This document shows, one piece after another, positions 9,394 through 18,053 of a stretch of DNA of 24,227 nucleotides; within the stretch, counting starts at the first letter, position 1; each line of letters opens with the position of its first letter. The position numbers and the translations under genes were made by a program. The DNA is from Cyanobacteria bacterium UBA8803. GTDB taxonomy: Bacteria; Cyanobacteriota; Cyanobacteriia; Cyanobacteriales; Coleofasciculaceae. Location: assembly GCA_003505715.1 (NCBI GenBank), contig DNXU01000028.1:1-24227 (forward strand), given 5' to 3'. The notes under the pieces are model-generated. The model saw only the letters and a program-made list of their open reading frames with translations, searched no databases and was not told where the DNA came from.

Positions 9394-9937
9394 TCTAGAA
9401 AAATTTAATTTTTATTTACATAACTCCTCACTTTGTTAGCGAAGCTAGCGATCCCGCTTTCAGCCACTCATCTAGCTTAGCTAATGTCTTGGCGTACCTC
9501 CCCTGCTAGTGATTAAGAGCGATCGCACCAAACCCTATCTACACAGAGGATTTGCTGCCAGAGTGTGACTGCAACTCTTGTTGTAGGACGGTGCAGATTG
9601 CTTCTGGATCAGGATGAATCTCCAAATTTTTTGTCTTTTGTTTCTATTTATATTAAAAATATACACAAAAGCTATTATTGTTATTTTATTTAGACTGAGA
9701 TATGATTAGAGCTATTTAGGTTTAAAAAATGATTTAATAAAATTTCTAAAGCTTTTTTAAGCCCCTTTCCAGTAAAAACACCTCTTTTTTTTCCATTGCA
9801 GTTGGTCAATAATGCAATCAATACCCTGAGGGAAGGAACCAAGGGCTGGCTCCTAAGCCAAAGCCTAGGTGCTAGTCCTTCATCCCTGCTTTAGACAATA
9901 TTCAAATTTTGATCCGAACGATAGGAGATAACTAAGC
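9394..9937. other. Divergent intergenic region upstream of chlL (544 nt)
   Basis: Non-coding spacer between the divergent histidine kinase and chlL. It contains an AT-rich stretch from about 9640 to 9780 that could hold the chlL promoter, though no -35/-10 pair stands out clearly. An imperfect hairpin at 9829-9887 forms the distal leader, and an AGGAG Shine-Dalgarno lies at 9923-9927. No tRNA, riboswitch or small ORF was recognised. Confidence 0.6.
9829..9887 (+). promoter_or_regulatory. Imperfect hairpin in the chlL leader
   Basis: AGGGAAGGA at 9829-9837 can pair with TCCTTCATCCCT near 9876-9887 with a 2-nt bulge. Inside, GGCT and AGCC flank a short CCTA loop, and ACC near 9838 can pair with GGT near 9870. 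The arms use the same GGATGAA-type words as the heptamer arrays. The hairpin ends about 50 nt before the chlL start, so a leader RNA role is possible. It was found by eye and not folded. Confidence 0.35.
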
Positions 9938-10804
9938 GTGAAACTCTCAGTTTATGGAAAAGGCGGTATCGGTAAATCCACAACTAGCTGTAATATCTCC
10001 GTAGCTTTAGCAAGACGGGGTAAGAAAGTGCTGCAAATTGGCTGCGATCCGAAGCACGACAGCACCTTTACCCTGACCGGTTTCCTAATTCCCACAATCA
10101 TCGATACGCTCCAAGAAAAGGATTACCACTACGAAGATGTCTGGCCGGAAGATGTAATCTACAAAGGTTATGGCGGCGTAGATTGTGTCGAAGCAGGTGG
10201 CCCTCCCGCAGGTGCTGGTTGCGGTGGTTACGTGGTAGGCGAGACGGTAAAGCTGCTTAAAGAACTGAATGCGTTTGACGAGTACGATGTGATTCTGTTT
10301 GACGTTCTCGGTGACGTAGTCTGTGGTGGTTTCGCTGCACCCCTCAACTATTCCGACTACTGCATGATCGTCACAGATAACGGTTTTGATGCCTTGTTTG
10401 CCGCTAACCGGATTGCTGCTTCCGTGCGGGAGAAAGCACGGACTCACCCCCTGCGTCTAGCGGGTTTAATTGGCAACCGTACCTCTAAGCGGGACTTGAT
10501 CGACAAATATGTTGACGCCGTGCCGATGCCAGTGCTGGAGATTCTACCTCTTATTGAAGATATTCGCGTCTCGCGGGTGAAGGGTAAAACTCTATTTGAA
10601 ATGGCAGAGACTGATCCCTCTCTCAACTATGTTTGCGACTACTACCTCAACATTGCCGATCAGATTTTGGCACAACCGGAGGGCGTTGTACCCAGCGATG
10701 CTCCCGATCGCGAGTTATTCTCCTTGCTGTCTGACTTCTACCTCAACCCCCAGAAACCGCAAGCGGTGAGCGAGAAAGAAGAACTCGACCTGATGATGGT
10801 CTAA
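9938..10804 (+). CDS. chlL: Light-independent protochlorophyllide reductase Fe protein ChlL
   Basis: The ATP-dependent electron donor of dark-operative protochlorophyllide reductase. As a homodimer it passes electrons to the ChlN-ChlB catalytic component, which reduces ring D of protochlorophyllide to chlorophyllide a. It is a NifH-like P-loop protein. [11 protein letters not shown] (K13) is the deviant Walker [10 protein letters not shown] is the next nucleotide-contact segment. C95 (GAGCGG) and C129 (VVCGGF) are the ligands of the [4Fe-4S] cluster shared between subunits. At 288 residues it has normal family length. The GTG start at 9938 is supported by AGGAG at 9923-9927. chlN follows after 133 nt, consistent with a chlL-chlN unit. 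The C-terminal tail after about residue 265 is variable in the family. No frameshift or missing key residue was seen. Confidence 0.99.
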   Translation: MKLSVYGKGGIGKSTTSCNISVALARRGKKVLQIGCDPKHDSTFTLTGFLIPTIIDTLQEKDYHYEDVWPEDVIYKGYGGVDCVEAGGPPAGAGCGGYVVGETVKLLKELNAFDEYDVILFDVLGDVVCGGFAAPLNYSDYCMIVTDNGFDALFAANRIAASVREKARTHPLRLAGLIGNRTSKRDLIDKYVDAVPMPVLEILPLIEDIRVSRVKGKTLFEMAETDPSLNYVCDYYLNIADQILAQPEGVVPSDAPDRELFSLLSDFYLNPQKPQAVSEKEELDLMMV

Positions 10805-10810
10805 TCAAAA

Positions 10811-10838
10811 GGATGAAGGATGAAGGATGAGGGATGAA
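10811..10838. repeat. Tandem heptamer repeat (GGATGAA/G)4 after chlL
   Basis: Four units, GGATGAA, GGATGAA, GGATGAG and GGATGAA, starting 7 nt after the chlL stop codon. It is the reverse complement of the array at 7649-7669. It lies in the chlL-chlN spacer, where it would be transcribed. A partly complementary CTTCATC at about 10853-10859 could pair with one unit. Confidence 0.85.
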
Positions 10839-10913
10839 TTTCTTTCTTCTGCCTTCATCAGACATGGGGAAATAAGGAATAACTAACAACTAATACTGTT
10901 AAAACTTCCCTGA

Positions 10914-12341
<1,428 letters not shown>

Positions 12342-12354
12342 TTTATTCTCCGTT

Positions 12355-12372
12355 GAGAGCCCTCAGGCTCTC
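12355..12372 (+). terminator. Hairpin downstream of chlN, possible terminator
   Basis: GAGAGCC (12355-12361), loop CTCA, GGCTCTC (12366-12372), 14 nt after the chlN stop. The stem is perfect and GC-rich, but no T tract follows, so it may be a transcript-stabilising hairpin and not an intrinsic terminator. Confidence 0.45.
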
Positions 12373-12407
12373 TGAGAGAGTAGGACTGATTCGTTTTGCC
12401 GAAGTCC

Positions 12408-12429
12408 GCCCGGAGTTTAAACTCCGGGC
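12408..12429. repeat. Perfect 22-bp palindrome
   Basis: The half-site GCCCGGAGTTT (12408-12418) is followed directly by its reverse complement. Its intergenic position after a gene pair and its uninterrupted symmetry fit the short palindromic repeats that recur in filamentous cyanobacterial genomes. Only one copy is in this window. Confidence 0.7.
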
Positions 12430-12573
12430 TAATAGCTTAAGTCCATTGAAATTTCATATCCCTGAAATCTATCTTTCTACTATCAAGTAGAGAAGAGCAA
12501 GGGGGAGGGGCGAAGCTAATCAGGAAATGGGGTGCATCCCACATCTGTCATACTATTAGGATTGCTCGTTGTA

Positions 12574-12594
12574 CCATTACCCATTACCTATTAC
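12574..12594. repeat. Tandem heptamer repeat (CCATTAC)3
   Basis: Units CCATTAC, CCATTAC and CTATTAC in direct tandem. The period is the same as the GGATGAA arrays but the sequence differs. It lies immediately before the minus-strand terminator of the 64-residue gene. Confidence 0.75.
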
Positions 12595-12595
12595 C

Positions 12596-12620
12596 AAAAA
12601 AGCCTTGCTCTGTAGCAAGC
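12596..12620 (-). terminator. Intrinsic terminator of the 64-residue gene
   Basis: Read on the minus strand: CTTGCT, a 4-nt loop (ACAG) and AGCAAG, then GC and a run of six T (12601 down to 12596). It lies about 125 nt after the stop codon of the minus-strand gene ending at 12744. The stem is only 6 bp, so strength is uncertain. Confidence 0.6.
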
Positions 12621-12743
12621 ATTTAGAAGATCTGTGCTACATCGGTTAAATCTGTTCCCAAATCCGTTGCCACTTCGGCCTTTGGTGTGATGAAAAATGA
12701 ATTAATCAGTGTTTATCATAATTACCCCACTTGGGCGATCGCG

Positions 12744-12938
12744 CTAGGCGTTAGGAACTAACTGAATTCTCCCTGCATCCATCTCAGACATTAACAATTC
12801 AAGAGCTTCGTAATCAACATCAGAAATGTAACCCATTCGGGTTAATTCATAGTTGATTTCGTTTTCTATCTCAGGAGTTAGTTTCCTAATATAAAGGGCT
12901 TTTTCTACAAGTTGCCGAATAATGTATGTCGTTTTCAC
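12744..12938 (-). CDS. Small conserved-looking protein of unknown function (64 aa)
   Basis: I do not recognise a named family. The protein is short, acidic and predicted helical, with no membrane segment or signal peptide. Its body, with ...LTPEIENEINYELTRMGYISDVDYEALELLMSEMDAGRI (described here in two parts: LTPEIENEINYEL and MGYISDVDYEALELLMSEMD), has the amphipathic spacing of a real protein and resembles small hypothetical proteins seen in cyanobacteria. It starts with GTG at 12938; a GGAG lies about 17 nt upstream, too far to be convincing. A minus-strand intrinsic terminator downstream supports transcription. Single gene, convergent with chlN. A role as a small regulator or adaptor would be speculation. 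Confidence 0.7.
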   Translation of the reverse strand: MKTTYIIRQLVEKALYIRKLTPEIENEINYELTRMGYISDVDYEALELLMSEMDAGRIQLVPNA

Positions 12939-13482
12939 GCTTGATTTGCTTAGAACTCCATACTAAGGAATTCTCTTCGGAATTTCTATTCTTTTACGTG
13001 ATCCGAGTCTTCTTTTGGAGTGATCTCAATCACTGTTAAGACAAGATGGATCGTTTTTAATTATTTACCTTCATTTTGATCCTTGCTGTTATCCGAATCG
13101 GGAAATAGCCAATATCCTAACTAGGAAATAGAGAGAGGCAGAAAAGGGAAAAAAATATTCATAATGAGAGTTGTGGGCAATAGCCCATGGCGTCCAGTGT
13201 AAAAAATTGTTTCTTAATTTAAGAATACTCTGATTTCAGCTCTCTCTATCTAGAGATAGGTTTTAATTTATCTCACTGTAATATAATATTAGTCATCTTT
13301 GCCAAGGGAGACAAATCTTATCTAGTAGCTTACTCTCATCTGGCCACTGTTGCTAGCTGAGAAAAAAATTTTTAAACCTAAATATTAATTAATTCTGTAT
13401 ATAACTACACAATTTTATAAAAAATTTTACTTAAAACTGGAAAAGAATACAAACCTTAACCTAAGAAAGGATGAACCAGATG

Positions 13483-13524
13483 GGGATGAAGGCAGGAATA
13501 CCAGCTTTTTCCATTTCTCATCCC
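13483..13524 (+). promoter_or_regulatory. Inverted repeat in the leader of the STAS gene
   Basis: GGGATGA at 13483-13489 pairs with TCATCCC at 13518-13524, with a 28-nt loop. The second arm ends 39 nt before the ATG at 13564. The words match the heptamer repeat family found at 7649 and 10811, so it may be a decayed repeat as easily as a control element. Confidence 0.35.
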
Positions 13525-13551
13525 TGCTTCTGCCCTGATAACGAACCTAGT

Positions 13552-13557
13552 GAGGAG
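13552..13557 (+). promoter_or_regulatory. Shine-Dalgarno that sets the STAS gene start
   Basis: GAGGAG lies 6 nt before the ATG at 13564. The alternative ATG at 13471 would add 31 residues (MNQMGMKAG... to EEQT) unlike STAS N-termini, so the downstream start is preferred. Confidence 0.75.
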
Positions 13558-13563
13558 CAAACT

Positions 13564-13929
13564 ATGACCATTGCAACAATGAACCCTGAATGGGAAATTA
13601 TTGAGCTTTCTGGCTCTCTGAATGTATCCAATGCAATTGAATTTCAACGGCAGCTAACTAAAGGTATATTGTCCGAGCAACATCCGGCTTTGTTGGTAGA
13701 TATGCAGCAGGTAGAATCTATTGACAGCGCTGGTTTGATTGCGTTAGTTTCTGCGTTCCGTTTGGCTCAACAACGGAAGCAACGCTTGAGTCTGTGCAGC
13801 ATAGCACCCTCAATTAGAATTGTTTTTGAGCTGACTCAGTTAGACCAAGCGTTTGAGATTTTTGACAACCGCGAGACTTTTGCCACTACCATCAAGCCTT
13901 ACGAGCAAGAAGCGAGGCTAATTGCCTAG
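13564..13929 (+). CDS. STAS-domain anti-sigma-factor antagonist (SpoIIAA-like)
   Basis: A single STAS domain protein of 121 residues. It has the beta-strand/helix pattern IIELSGSLNVSNAIEFQRQL near the start. The switch helix region is VESIDSAGLIALVSA, where S55 in D-S-A-G is the residue phosphorylated by anti-sigma kinases in SpoIIAA/RsbV-type proteins. Such proteins act by binding a switch kinase and releasing a sigma factor or other target. Neither an RsbW/SpoIIAB-like kinase nor a PP2C phosphatase gene is nearby, so its partner is elsewhere. The gene stands alone behind a long AT-rich leader, which suggests its own regulation. The frame upstream to an ATG at 13471 is open but probably not translated. 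Confidence 0.9.
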   Translation: MTIATMNPEWEIIELSGSLNVSNAIEFQRQLTKGILSEQHPALLVDMQQVESIDSAGLIALVSAFRLAQQRKQRLSLCSIAPSIRIVFELTQLDQAFEIFDNRETFATTIKPYEQEARLIA

Positions 13930-14273
13930 CTTTGGGTGTTAAACGCCGCCTAACCTACATCTCTCTAAGGGACTCCCAAATAAGAAAGTATCCAACTGTA
14001 GGGGCCAGTCGCTTTTTCAAAATAGTAGCGCTAGCCTTTCAGTATAGCTTGACTCGCCCTGATTGAATGGATAATTTATTTTTTGGCACTCCCTAAATCC
14101 ACGGTAGACCTAGATGAGAATATAACATACTTTGCCCGATGTAACAGTATAACCTGCTAGAGACGTTCCACCGGAACGTCTCTACGATTGAGGAAGTCCC
14201 CAGGCGATTTGTACCATCCTGAAAAACTTGCTCCCAGCCAGCTAAAATCGAAAAGACTACAGGGAAAAGCGGG
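13930..14273. other. Intergenic region with palindromic repeat (344 nt)
   Basis: Spacer between the STAS gene and the radical SAM gene. The only strong structure is the hairpin repeat at 14158-14184. No clear promoter motif or terminator was recognised; a TGTAGGGGC fragment near 14000 resembles the ends of the inverted-repeat elements further on. Confidence 0.6.
14158..14184. repeat. Palindromic interspersed repeat (12-bp stem)
   Basis: TAGAGACGTTCC (14158-14169), loop ACC, GGAACGTCTCTA (14173-14184). The perfect stem with a 3-nt loop and intergenic location match a family of dispersed hairpin repeats common in filamentous cyanobacterial genomes. One copy is in the window. Confidence 0.8.
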
Positions 14274-16883
14274 ATGGACGCTATGACGGTTATCATCGAA
14301 GACCTACTCACCAAAGACATCGTCGGGCCAGCGCGTTACCTGGGTAATGAGTTGGGTGCGGTACACAAGTCTTGGGACGCTGCACGGGTGCGTTGGGTGT
14401 TAACTTACCCAGAAATCTACGAAGTCGGCGCTTCCAATCTCGGGCATATTATTCTCTACAATATTTTGAATGCTCAACCCCGGCAATTGTGCGATCGCGC
14501 TTACTTACCCGCACCTGATTTAGCAGCAAAGTTGCGCTCCACTCATACTCCCTTATTTGCAGTCGAAAATCGGCGATCGCTCGCTGACTTTGATATCTTG
14601 GGGTTTAGCCTCAGCTACGAACTAGGGGCCACCAATATCCTGGAAATGCTGGATTTAGCCGGAATTCCCCTGACTTGGCAAGAGCGTGCCAATCACGATA
14701 TTCAGGATATTCCCCTCATTTTTGCTGGGGGACAAACGGCTACCTCGAATCCCGAACCCTATGCTGACTTTTTTGATTTTATGGCTTTGGGAGACGGGGA
14801 GGAACTCCTGCCGGAAATTGGCTTAGTGATAGAAGAGGGTAAGGCAACGGGTTTAAGTAGAGTTGAATTGCTGCTGGATTTAGCCCAAGTGCCGGGAGTC
14901 TACGTGCCTCAATTTTATGATATGGCAGAAGATGGCTCGGTACATCCCAACCGTGCGGATGTGCCAGCACGTATTCTGCGGCGGGTAGCAACGCCCATCC
15001 CAGCTTACTCCATCGGACTGGTGCCTTACGTGGAAACTGTCCACGATCGCCTGAAAATAGAAGTGCGCCGGGGTTGTACTCGCGGCTGTCGTTTCTGCCA
15101 ACCGGGGATGCTCACTCGTCCGGCACGGGATGTGGAACCGGAGCAGGTGGTAGAAGCAATTGAACAGGGTATGAGAGCCACAGGATATAATGAATTTTCC
15201 TTGTTGTCCCTGAGTTGTTCCGACTACCTATCCTTGCCCGCCGTAGGCATGGAAATCAAAAATCGCCTTAAGCATGAGAACATTTCCCTCTCCCTCCCCA
15301 GTCAGCGGGTAGACCGTTTTGATGAAAATATTGCTAATATCCTGGGCGGTACGCGCCAAGGCAGCTTAACCTTTGCCCCGGAAGCTGGCACGCAGCGGAT
15401 GCGGGATATTGTTAATAAGGGGCTGACCAACACAGAACTGCTCCGGGGTGTGAAGACGGCCTTCGAGCAGGGTTGGGATAAAATCAAGCTCTACTTTATG
15501 ATTGGTTTGCCCGGTGAAACCGATGTGGATGTATTGGGTATTGCCGAAACCGTTAACTGGTTGCAGCAAGAGTGCAGGGCATCGGGCAGAAAACGGCTCA
15601 ACTTTAACATTACTATTTCTAATTTTACACCCAAACCCCACACCCCCTTCCAGTGGCATTCCGTTTCCACCTCAGAATTTGAACGCAAACAGGCACTGCT
15701 AAAAGAGGCATTTCGCCGGATTAAAGGGGTGAAAGTCAATTACACCGATGTCCGGATATCGGCGATGGAAGACTTTATCGGGCGGGGAGACAGGCGGTTG
15801 AGTGCTGTCCTGCGTCGGGCTTGGGAACTGGGTGCTGGTATGGATTCTTGGTGGGACAGTTTGGAGCGAGCTTTTGCCGCTTGGGGAGATGCGATCGCTG
15901 AAGCTGGCTTAACCTGGAAATACCGCCAAGTCGAAAAGGGTGAATGGAACCTTGTCCCCCACTCCCATCTCCCAACTGCCGACTCCCCCCTCCCCTGGGA
16001 TCATATCGATACTGGAATTGACAAGAACTGGTTAATTGCTGATTTACAAAGTGCCTTAGCCGCTGCCACCGTGCCAGACTGTTCCTTTGCAGGCTGTTCT
16101 CACTGCGGTGTCTGCGGTACGGACTTCGGGCACAACATTGTTATTCCACCCCCACCTCTCCCGGAATTTGCCGGCCAATTCACCCCAGAGACTACCAAAG
16201 CTCAACGCCTGCGGGTTTGGTTTGGTAAGTTGGGGGATATGACCTTAGTGAGTCATTTGGATATGGTGCGTTTATTTGATCGCGCTATCCGACGAGCCTC
16301 TGTACCGATCGCCTTTAGCGGTGGCTACCATCCCAGTCCCCGGATTATGATCGCTAATGCCTTACCCCTAGGCGCATCTAGTACGAGCGAGATTGTGGAC
16401 TTTGAGTTAACTCAGCCGATAGATATTCAAGAGTTTAAAGAAAAACTAGCCGCTCAGCTACCCCCTGATATTCCCTTGTATCGGGTGGAGGAGGTTGACT
16501 TAAAGGTTCCGGCTACCACCCGACTCTTAGAACAGGGAGAATATTTAGTGACGGTGGCGGTAACTGCAAATACTGCTGTCGGAGGATGGCAAGATGGGAT
16601 CGAGCAGGTTCTGGCTAGGGAAGTTATTGAGTGGGAACAGGTGACTAAGTCCGGGAAGAAGCAACAGGTGAATTTACGCGATCGCTTGTTTGAGTTAGAA
16701 CTAGTTGACTCTAAAACCGATCCGGGACAGGATGCTGTCGTGCTACGCTATGTCGGTAGCTGCCGCAATGATGGCACCCTCCTCAGGTCTGAGCATATTG
16801 TCTATATGCTAGAGCAGGTGCTACAACAGGAGTTTCAGTTATTGCACGTTCACCGACAGCGGCTAATTTTAGGCGAGGCGTGA
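14274..16883 (+). CDS. B12-binding-like/radical SAM protein fused to DUF2344 (TIGR03960 + TIGR03936 type)
   Basis: An 869-residue radical SAM protein. The N-terminal part (about 45-230) resembles the cobalamin-binding-like region of such proteins (EVGASNLGHIILYNILN, LGFSLSYELGATNILEMLD, FAGGQTATSNPEPYADF). The radical SAM core follows from about 262, with EVRRGCTRGCRFCQPG: C268, C272 and C275 form the CX3CX2C ligands of the [4Fe-4S] cluster. A further cysteine group, C603-X4-C608-X2-C611-X2-C614, lies before the C-terminal DUF2344 domain (about 640-869; RVWFGKLGDMTLVSHLDMVR, GYHPSPRIMIANALPLG). In other bacteria these two parts are sometimes separate genes. The substrate is not established. 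The start may be ATG 14274 or ATG 14283; both have only weak purine-rich upstream sequence. A strong terminator lies 83 nt downstream, so it is probably monocistronic. Confidence 0.93.
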   Translation: MDAMTVIIEDLLTKDIVGPARYLGNELGAVHKSWDAARVRWVLTYPEIYEVGASNLGHIILYNILNAQPRQLCDRAYLPAPDLAAKLRSTHTPLFAVENRRSLADFDILGFSLSYELGATNILEMLDLAGIPLTWQERANHDIQDIPLIFAGGQTATSNPEPYADFFDFMALGDGEELLPEIGLVIEEGKATGLSRVELLLDLAQVPGVYVPQFYDMAEDGSVHPNRADVPARILRRVATPIPAYSIGLVPYVETVHDRLKIEVRRGCTRGCRFCQPGMLTRPARDVEPEQVVEAIEQGMRATGYNEFSLLSLSCSDYLSLPAVGMEIKNRLKHENISLSLPSQRVDRFDENIANILGGTRQGSLTFAPEAGTQRMRDIVNKGLTNTELLRGVKTAFEQGWDKIKLYFMIGLPGETDVDVLGIAETVNWLQQECRASGRKRLNFNITISNFTPKPHTPFQWHSVSTSEFERKQALLKEAFRRIKGVKVNYTDVRISAMEDFIGRGDRRLSAVLRRAWELGAGMDSWWDSLERAFAAWGDAIAEAGLTWKYRQVEKGEWNLVPHSHLPTADSPLPWDHIDTGIDKNWLIADLQSALAAATVPDCSFAGCSHCGVCGTDFGHNIVIPPPPLPEFAGQFTPETTKAQRLRVWFGKLGDMTLVSHLDMVRLFDRAIRRASVPIAFSGGYHPSPRIMIANALPLGASSTSEIVDFELTQPIDIQEFKEKLAAQLPPDIPLYRVEEVDLKVPATTRLLEQGEYLVTVAVTANTAVGGWQDGIEQVLAREVIEWEQVTKSGKKQQVNLRDRLFELELVDSKTDPGQDAVVLRYVGSCRNDGTLLRSEHIVYMLEQVLQQEFQLLHVHRQRLILGEA

Positions 16884-16943
16884 AAAAAATTCTCCTGACT
16901 ATCAGGAAAAAACCTCAGCATATCAGTAAAAATTCTTTTCAAT

Positions 16944-16961
16944 GAGTGACAAAAGAGGGAT
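16944..16961. repeat. 18-nt dispersed repeat, copy 1
   Basis: GAGTGACAAAAGAGGGAT, identical to 19116-19133. It lies 60 nt after the radical SAM stop and just before a terminator; the other copy lies 56 nt after the MBL stop. Confidence 0.7.
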
Positions 16962-16965
16962 ATAC

Positions 16966-16997
16966 AAAAATAGCCTGCACAGGCAGGCTATTTTTTT
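16966..16997 (+). terminator. Strong intrinsic terminator after the radical SAM gene
   Basis: A 13-bp stem AAAAATAGCCTGC (16966-16978) / GCAGGCTATTTTT (16983-16995) with an ACAG loop, followed by T through 16997. The A run on the other side makes it potentially bidirectional. Confidence 0.93.
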
Positions 16998-17364
16998 ACC
17001 CATAAACTCATCCACAAATAAATTGAGTCAAGGTAAGGTTATTAGAAGCTGGATTGACTCTTCTTCAGTAAGAATTACCAAATTATTATTACTGTATTTT
17101 CAATTAGTTACTTTAGATAGTTGATATTTAAATTAGAGAAAATAAAAGCTTATTTATTCTATCTCTATTGAGAGATCCCACAATTAGCCTATTGATAGAT
17201 CCTTTATAGGGAGGGTTCCGTTGATGATTTAACACGAACGTTAGGACTAGTGCAGCTTGGTAAAAAGAACTGACCAGCTAAAATCTCTCCCTGCTGTTAA
17301 GCAGATGGTCATGTATTTCATCCTGGCCTGCCCTAGCTTATGCAATAAAGACACGGAGTAAAAT

Positions 17365-17943
17365 ATGAATCATCGGCTAACTGCGATCGCTACTACTGGA
17401 GCAGTCATCGCCTCGTTTGTCTTCGCACCCATTAGCGCTGTGATGGCAAGACCAACCAGCAATCAACCAAATAACATAATGTTGCTGGCTAAGTCAGAGG
17501 CCAAACTTCTTAAGAACGTTCCCTTCAGCAATACCCTACCAGACGGCACTGTAGTAGCGGGAAAAGTCTCCATTACCCAGTTTGGCTTAAACGAAGCTAA
17601 CCGTCAGCTTCTAGTCAGTGGGGTTATTAAAGGTGAGGCCAGCAAAAACGGCACTATTACCGAGTTCAATCAGGCATTTGCCAACATCCCCGCCACATTG
17701 AGCAGCAGCGGTACTAAACAAGCAACATGTGACATCCTCTTCCTAGACATTGGCCCCATCAATCTTGACCTACTAGGTCTAACCGTTGATTTGTCACAGA
17801 TTGTCTTGGACATTAACGCAGTGTCCGGTGCTGGTAACCTCCTGGGTAACCTGCTGTGTGCGTTGGTTGGATTACTAGATGGAGCTGGTACAATTACCCA
17901 AATTCTCGACATAATCATCCAAATCAATAACCTCCTCGGATAA
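17365..17943 (+). CDS. Secreted protein of unknown function (192 aa)
   Basis: A short basic start (MNHR), a hydrophobic core (about 5-25) and an AVMA|RP cleavage site near residue 28 indicate a Sec signal peptide, so the mature protein of about 164 residues is exported. The mature part begins with a Ser/Thr- and polar-rich region (about 45-118) and ends in a Leu-rich segment. That segment has a recurring pattern: CDILFLDIGPINLDLLGLTV, then LSQIVLDI, then GAGNLLGNLLCALVGLLDG. Two cysteines, C122 and C165, bracket it and could form a disulfide. Proteins with this C-terminal pattern occur in several bacterial phyla without an assigned function. ATG 17365 is preceded by ACGGAG, supporting the start. 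A hairpin follows the stop. It is not a transmembrane protein in the usual sense, as the Leu-rich part is interrupted by Asp, Asn and Gly. Confidence 0.85.
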   Translation: MNHRLTAIATTGAVIASFVFAPISAVMARPTSNQPNNIMLLAKSEAKLLKNVPFSNTLPDGTVVAGKVSITQFGLNEANRQLLVSGVIKGEASKNGTITEFNQAFANIPATLSSSGTKQATCDILFLDIGPINLDLLGLTVDLSQIVLDINAVSGAGNLLGNLLCALVGLLDGAGTITQILDIIIQINNLLG

Positions 17944-17962
17944 GTTAGAACTTAGAAGTTTA

Positions 17963-17993
17963 GAGTTCAGCAGAAAATAATTTGGCTGAACTC
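17963..17993 (+). terminator. Hairpin after the secreted-protein gene
   Basis: GAGTTCAGC (17963-17971) and GCTGAACTC (17985-17993) form a perfect 9-bp stem with a 13-nt AT-rich loop, 20 nt after the stop codon. There is no T tract, so termination is possible but not proven. Confidence 0.5.
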
Positions 17994-18053
17994 AACTTGA
18001 TATAAGGATGAGGACGGAAAAGTTGGTCAAGCTGGGGGAGCATCTATTAGTAG

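Larger units (their letters stand above)
12342..12743. other. Repeat-rich intergenic region after chlN (402 nt)
   Basis: Separates the convergent chlN and 64-residue genes. In order it holds a hairpin at 12355-12372, a 22-bp perfect palindrome at 12408-12429, a three-unit heptamer array at 12574-12594, and a minus-strand terminator at 12596-12620. A HIP1 octamer is near 12737. No open frame of note was seen. Confidence 0.7.
12939..13563. other. Long AT-rich intergenic region with STAS gene leader (625 nt)
   Basis: Divergent spacer between the 64-residue gene and the STAS gene. It is very AT-rich, especially 13360-13440, which probably holds the STAS promoter. Small perfect palindromes are visible: CTATCT-AG-AGATAG near 13247-13260 and TTCTTAA-T-TTAAGAA at 13211-13225. 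From about 13468 the sequence becomes a leader with inverted GGGATGA/TCATCCC arms. No RNA gene was recognised. Confidence 0.6.
16884..17364. other. Intergenic region with terminator and repeat copy (481 nt)
   Basis: Contains a weak 6-bp hairpin (TCCTGA-CTA-TCAGGA) near 16892-16906, an 18-nt repeat at 16944-16961, a strong intrinsic terminator at 16966-16997, then AT-rich sequence leading to the secreted-protein gene. A short open frame from 16942 crosses the terminator and is not credible. No clear promoter was identified. Confidence 0.65.

Noticed and set aside
10085..10447. 120-codon frame antisense to chlL
   Set aside because: It lies entirely inside chlL, which is fully supported by conserved residues; no motif was seen in the reverse frame.
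12342..12743. tRNA or other structured RNA gene among the hairpins after chlN
   Set aside because: No cloverleaf, TTC-arm-like sequence or anticodon arrangement could be assembled; the structures are independent short palindromes.
13471..13563. Upstream extension of the STAS gene to ATG 13471
   Set aside because: The extra residues are unlike STAS domains, the sequence contains inverted-repeat arms, and a good Shine-Dalgarno marks ATG 13564.
16942..17124. Open frame of 60 codons on the plus strand
   Set aside because: It crosses a strong intrinsic terminator (16966-16997) and an 18-nt repeat, lacks a ribosome-binding site and has no protein-like pattern.
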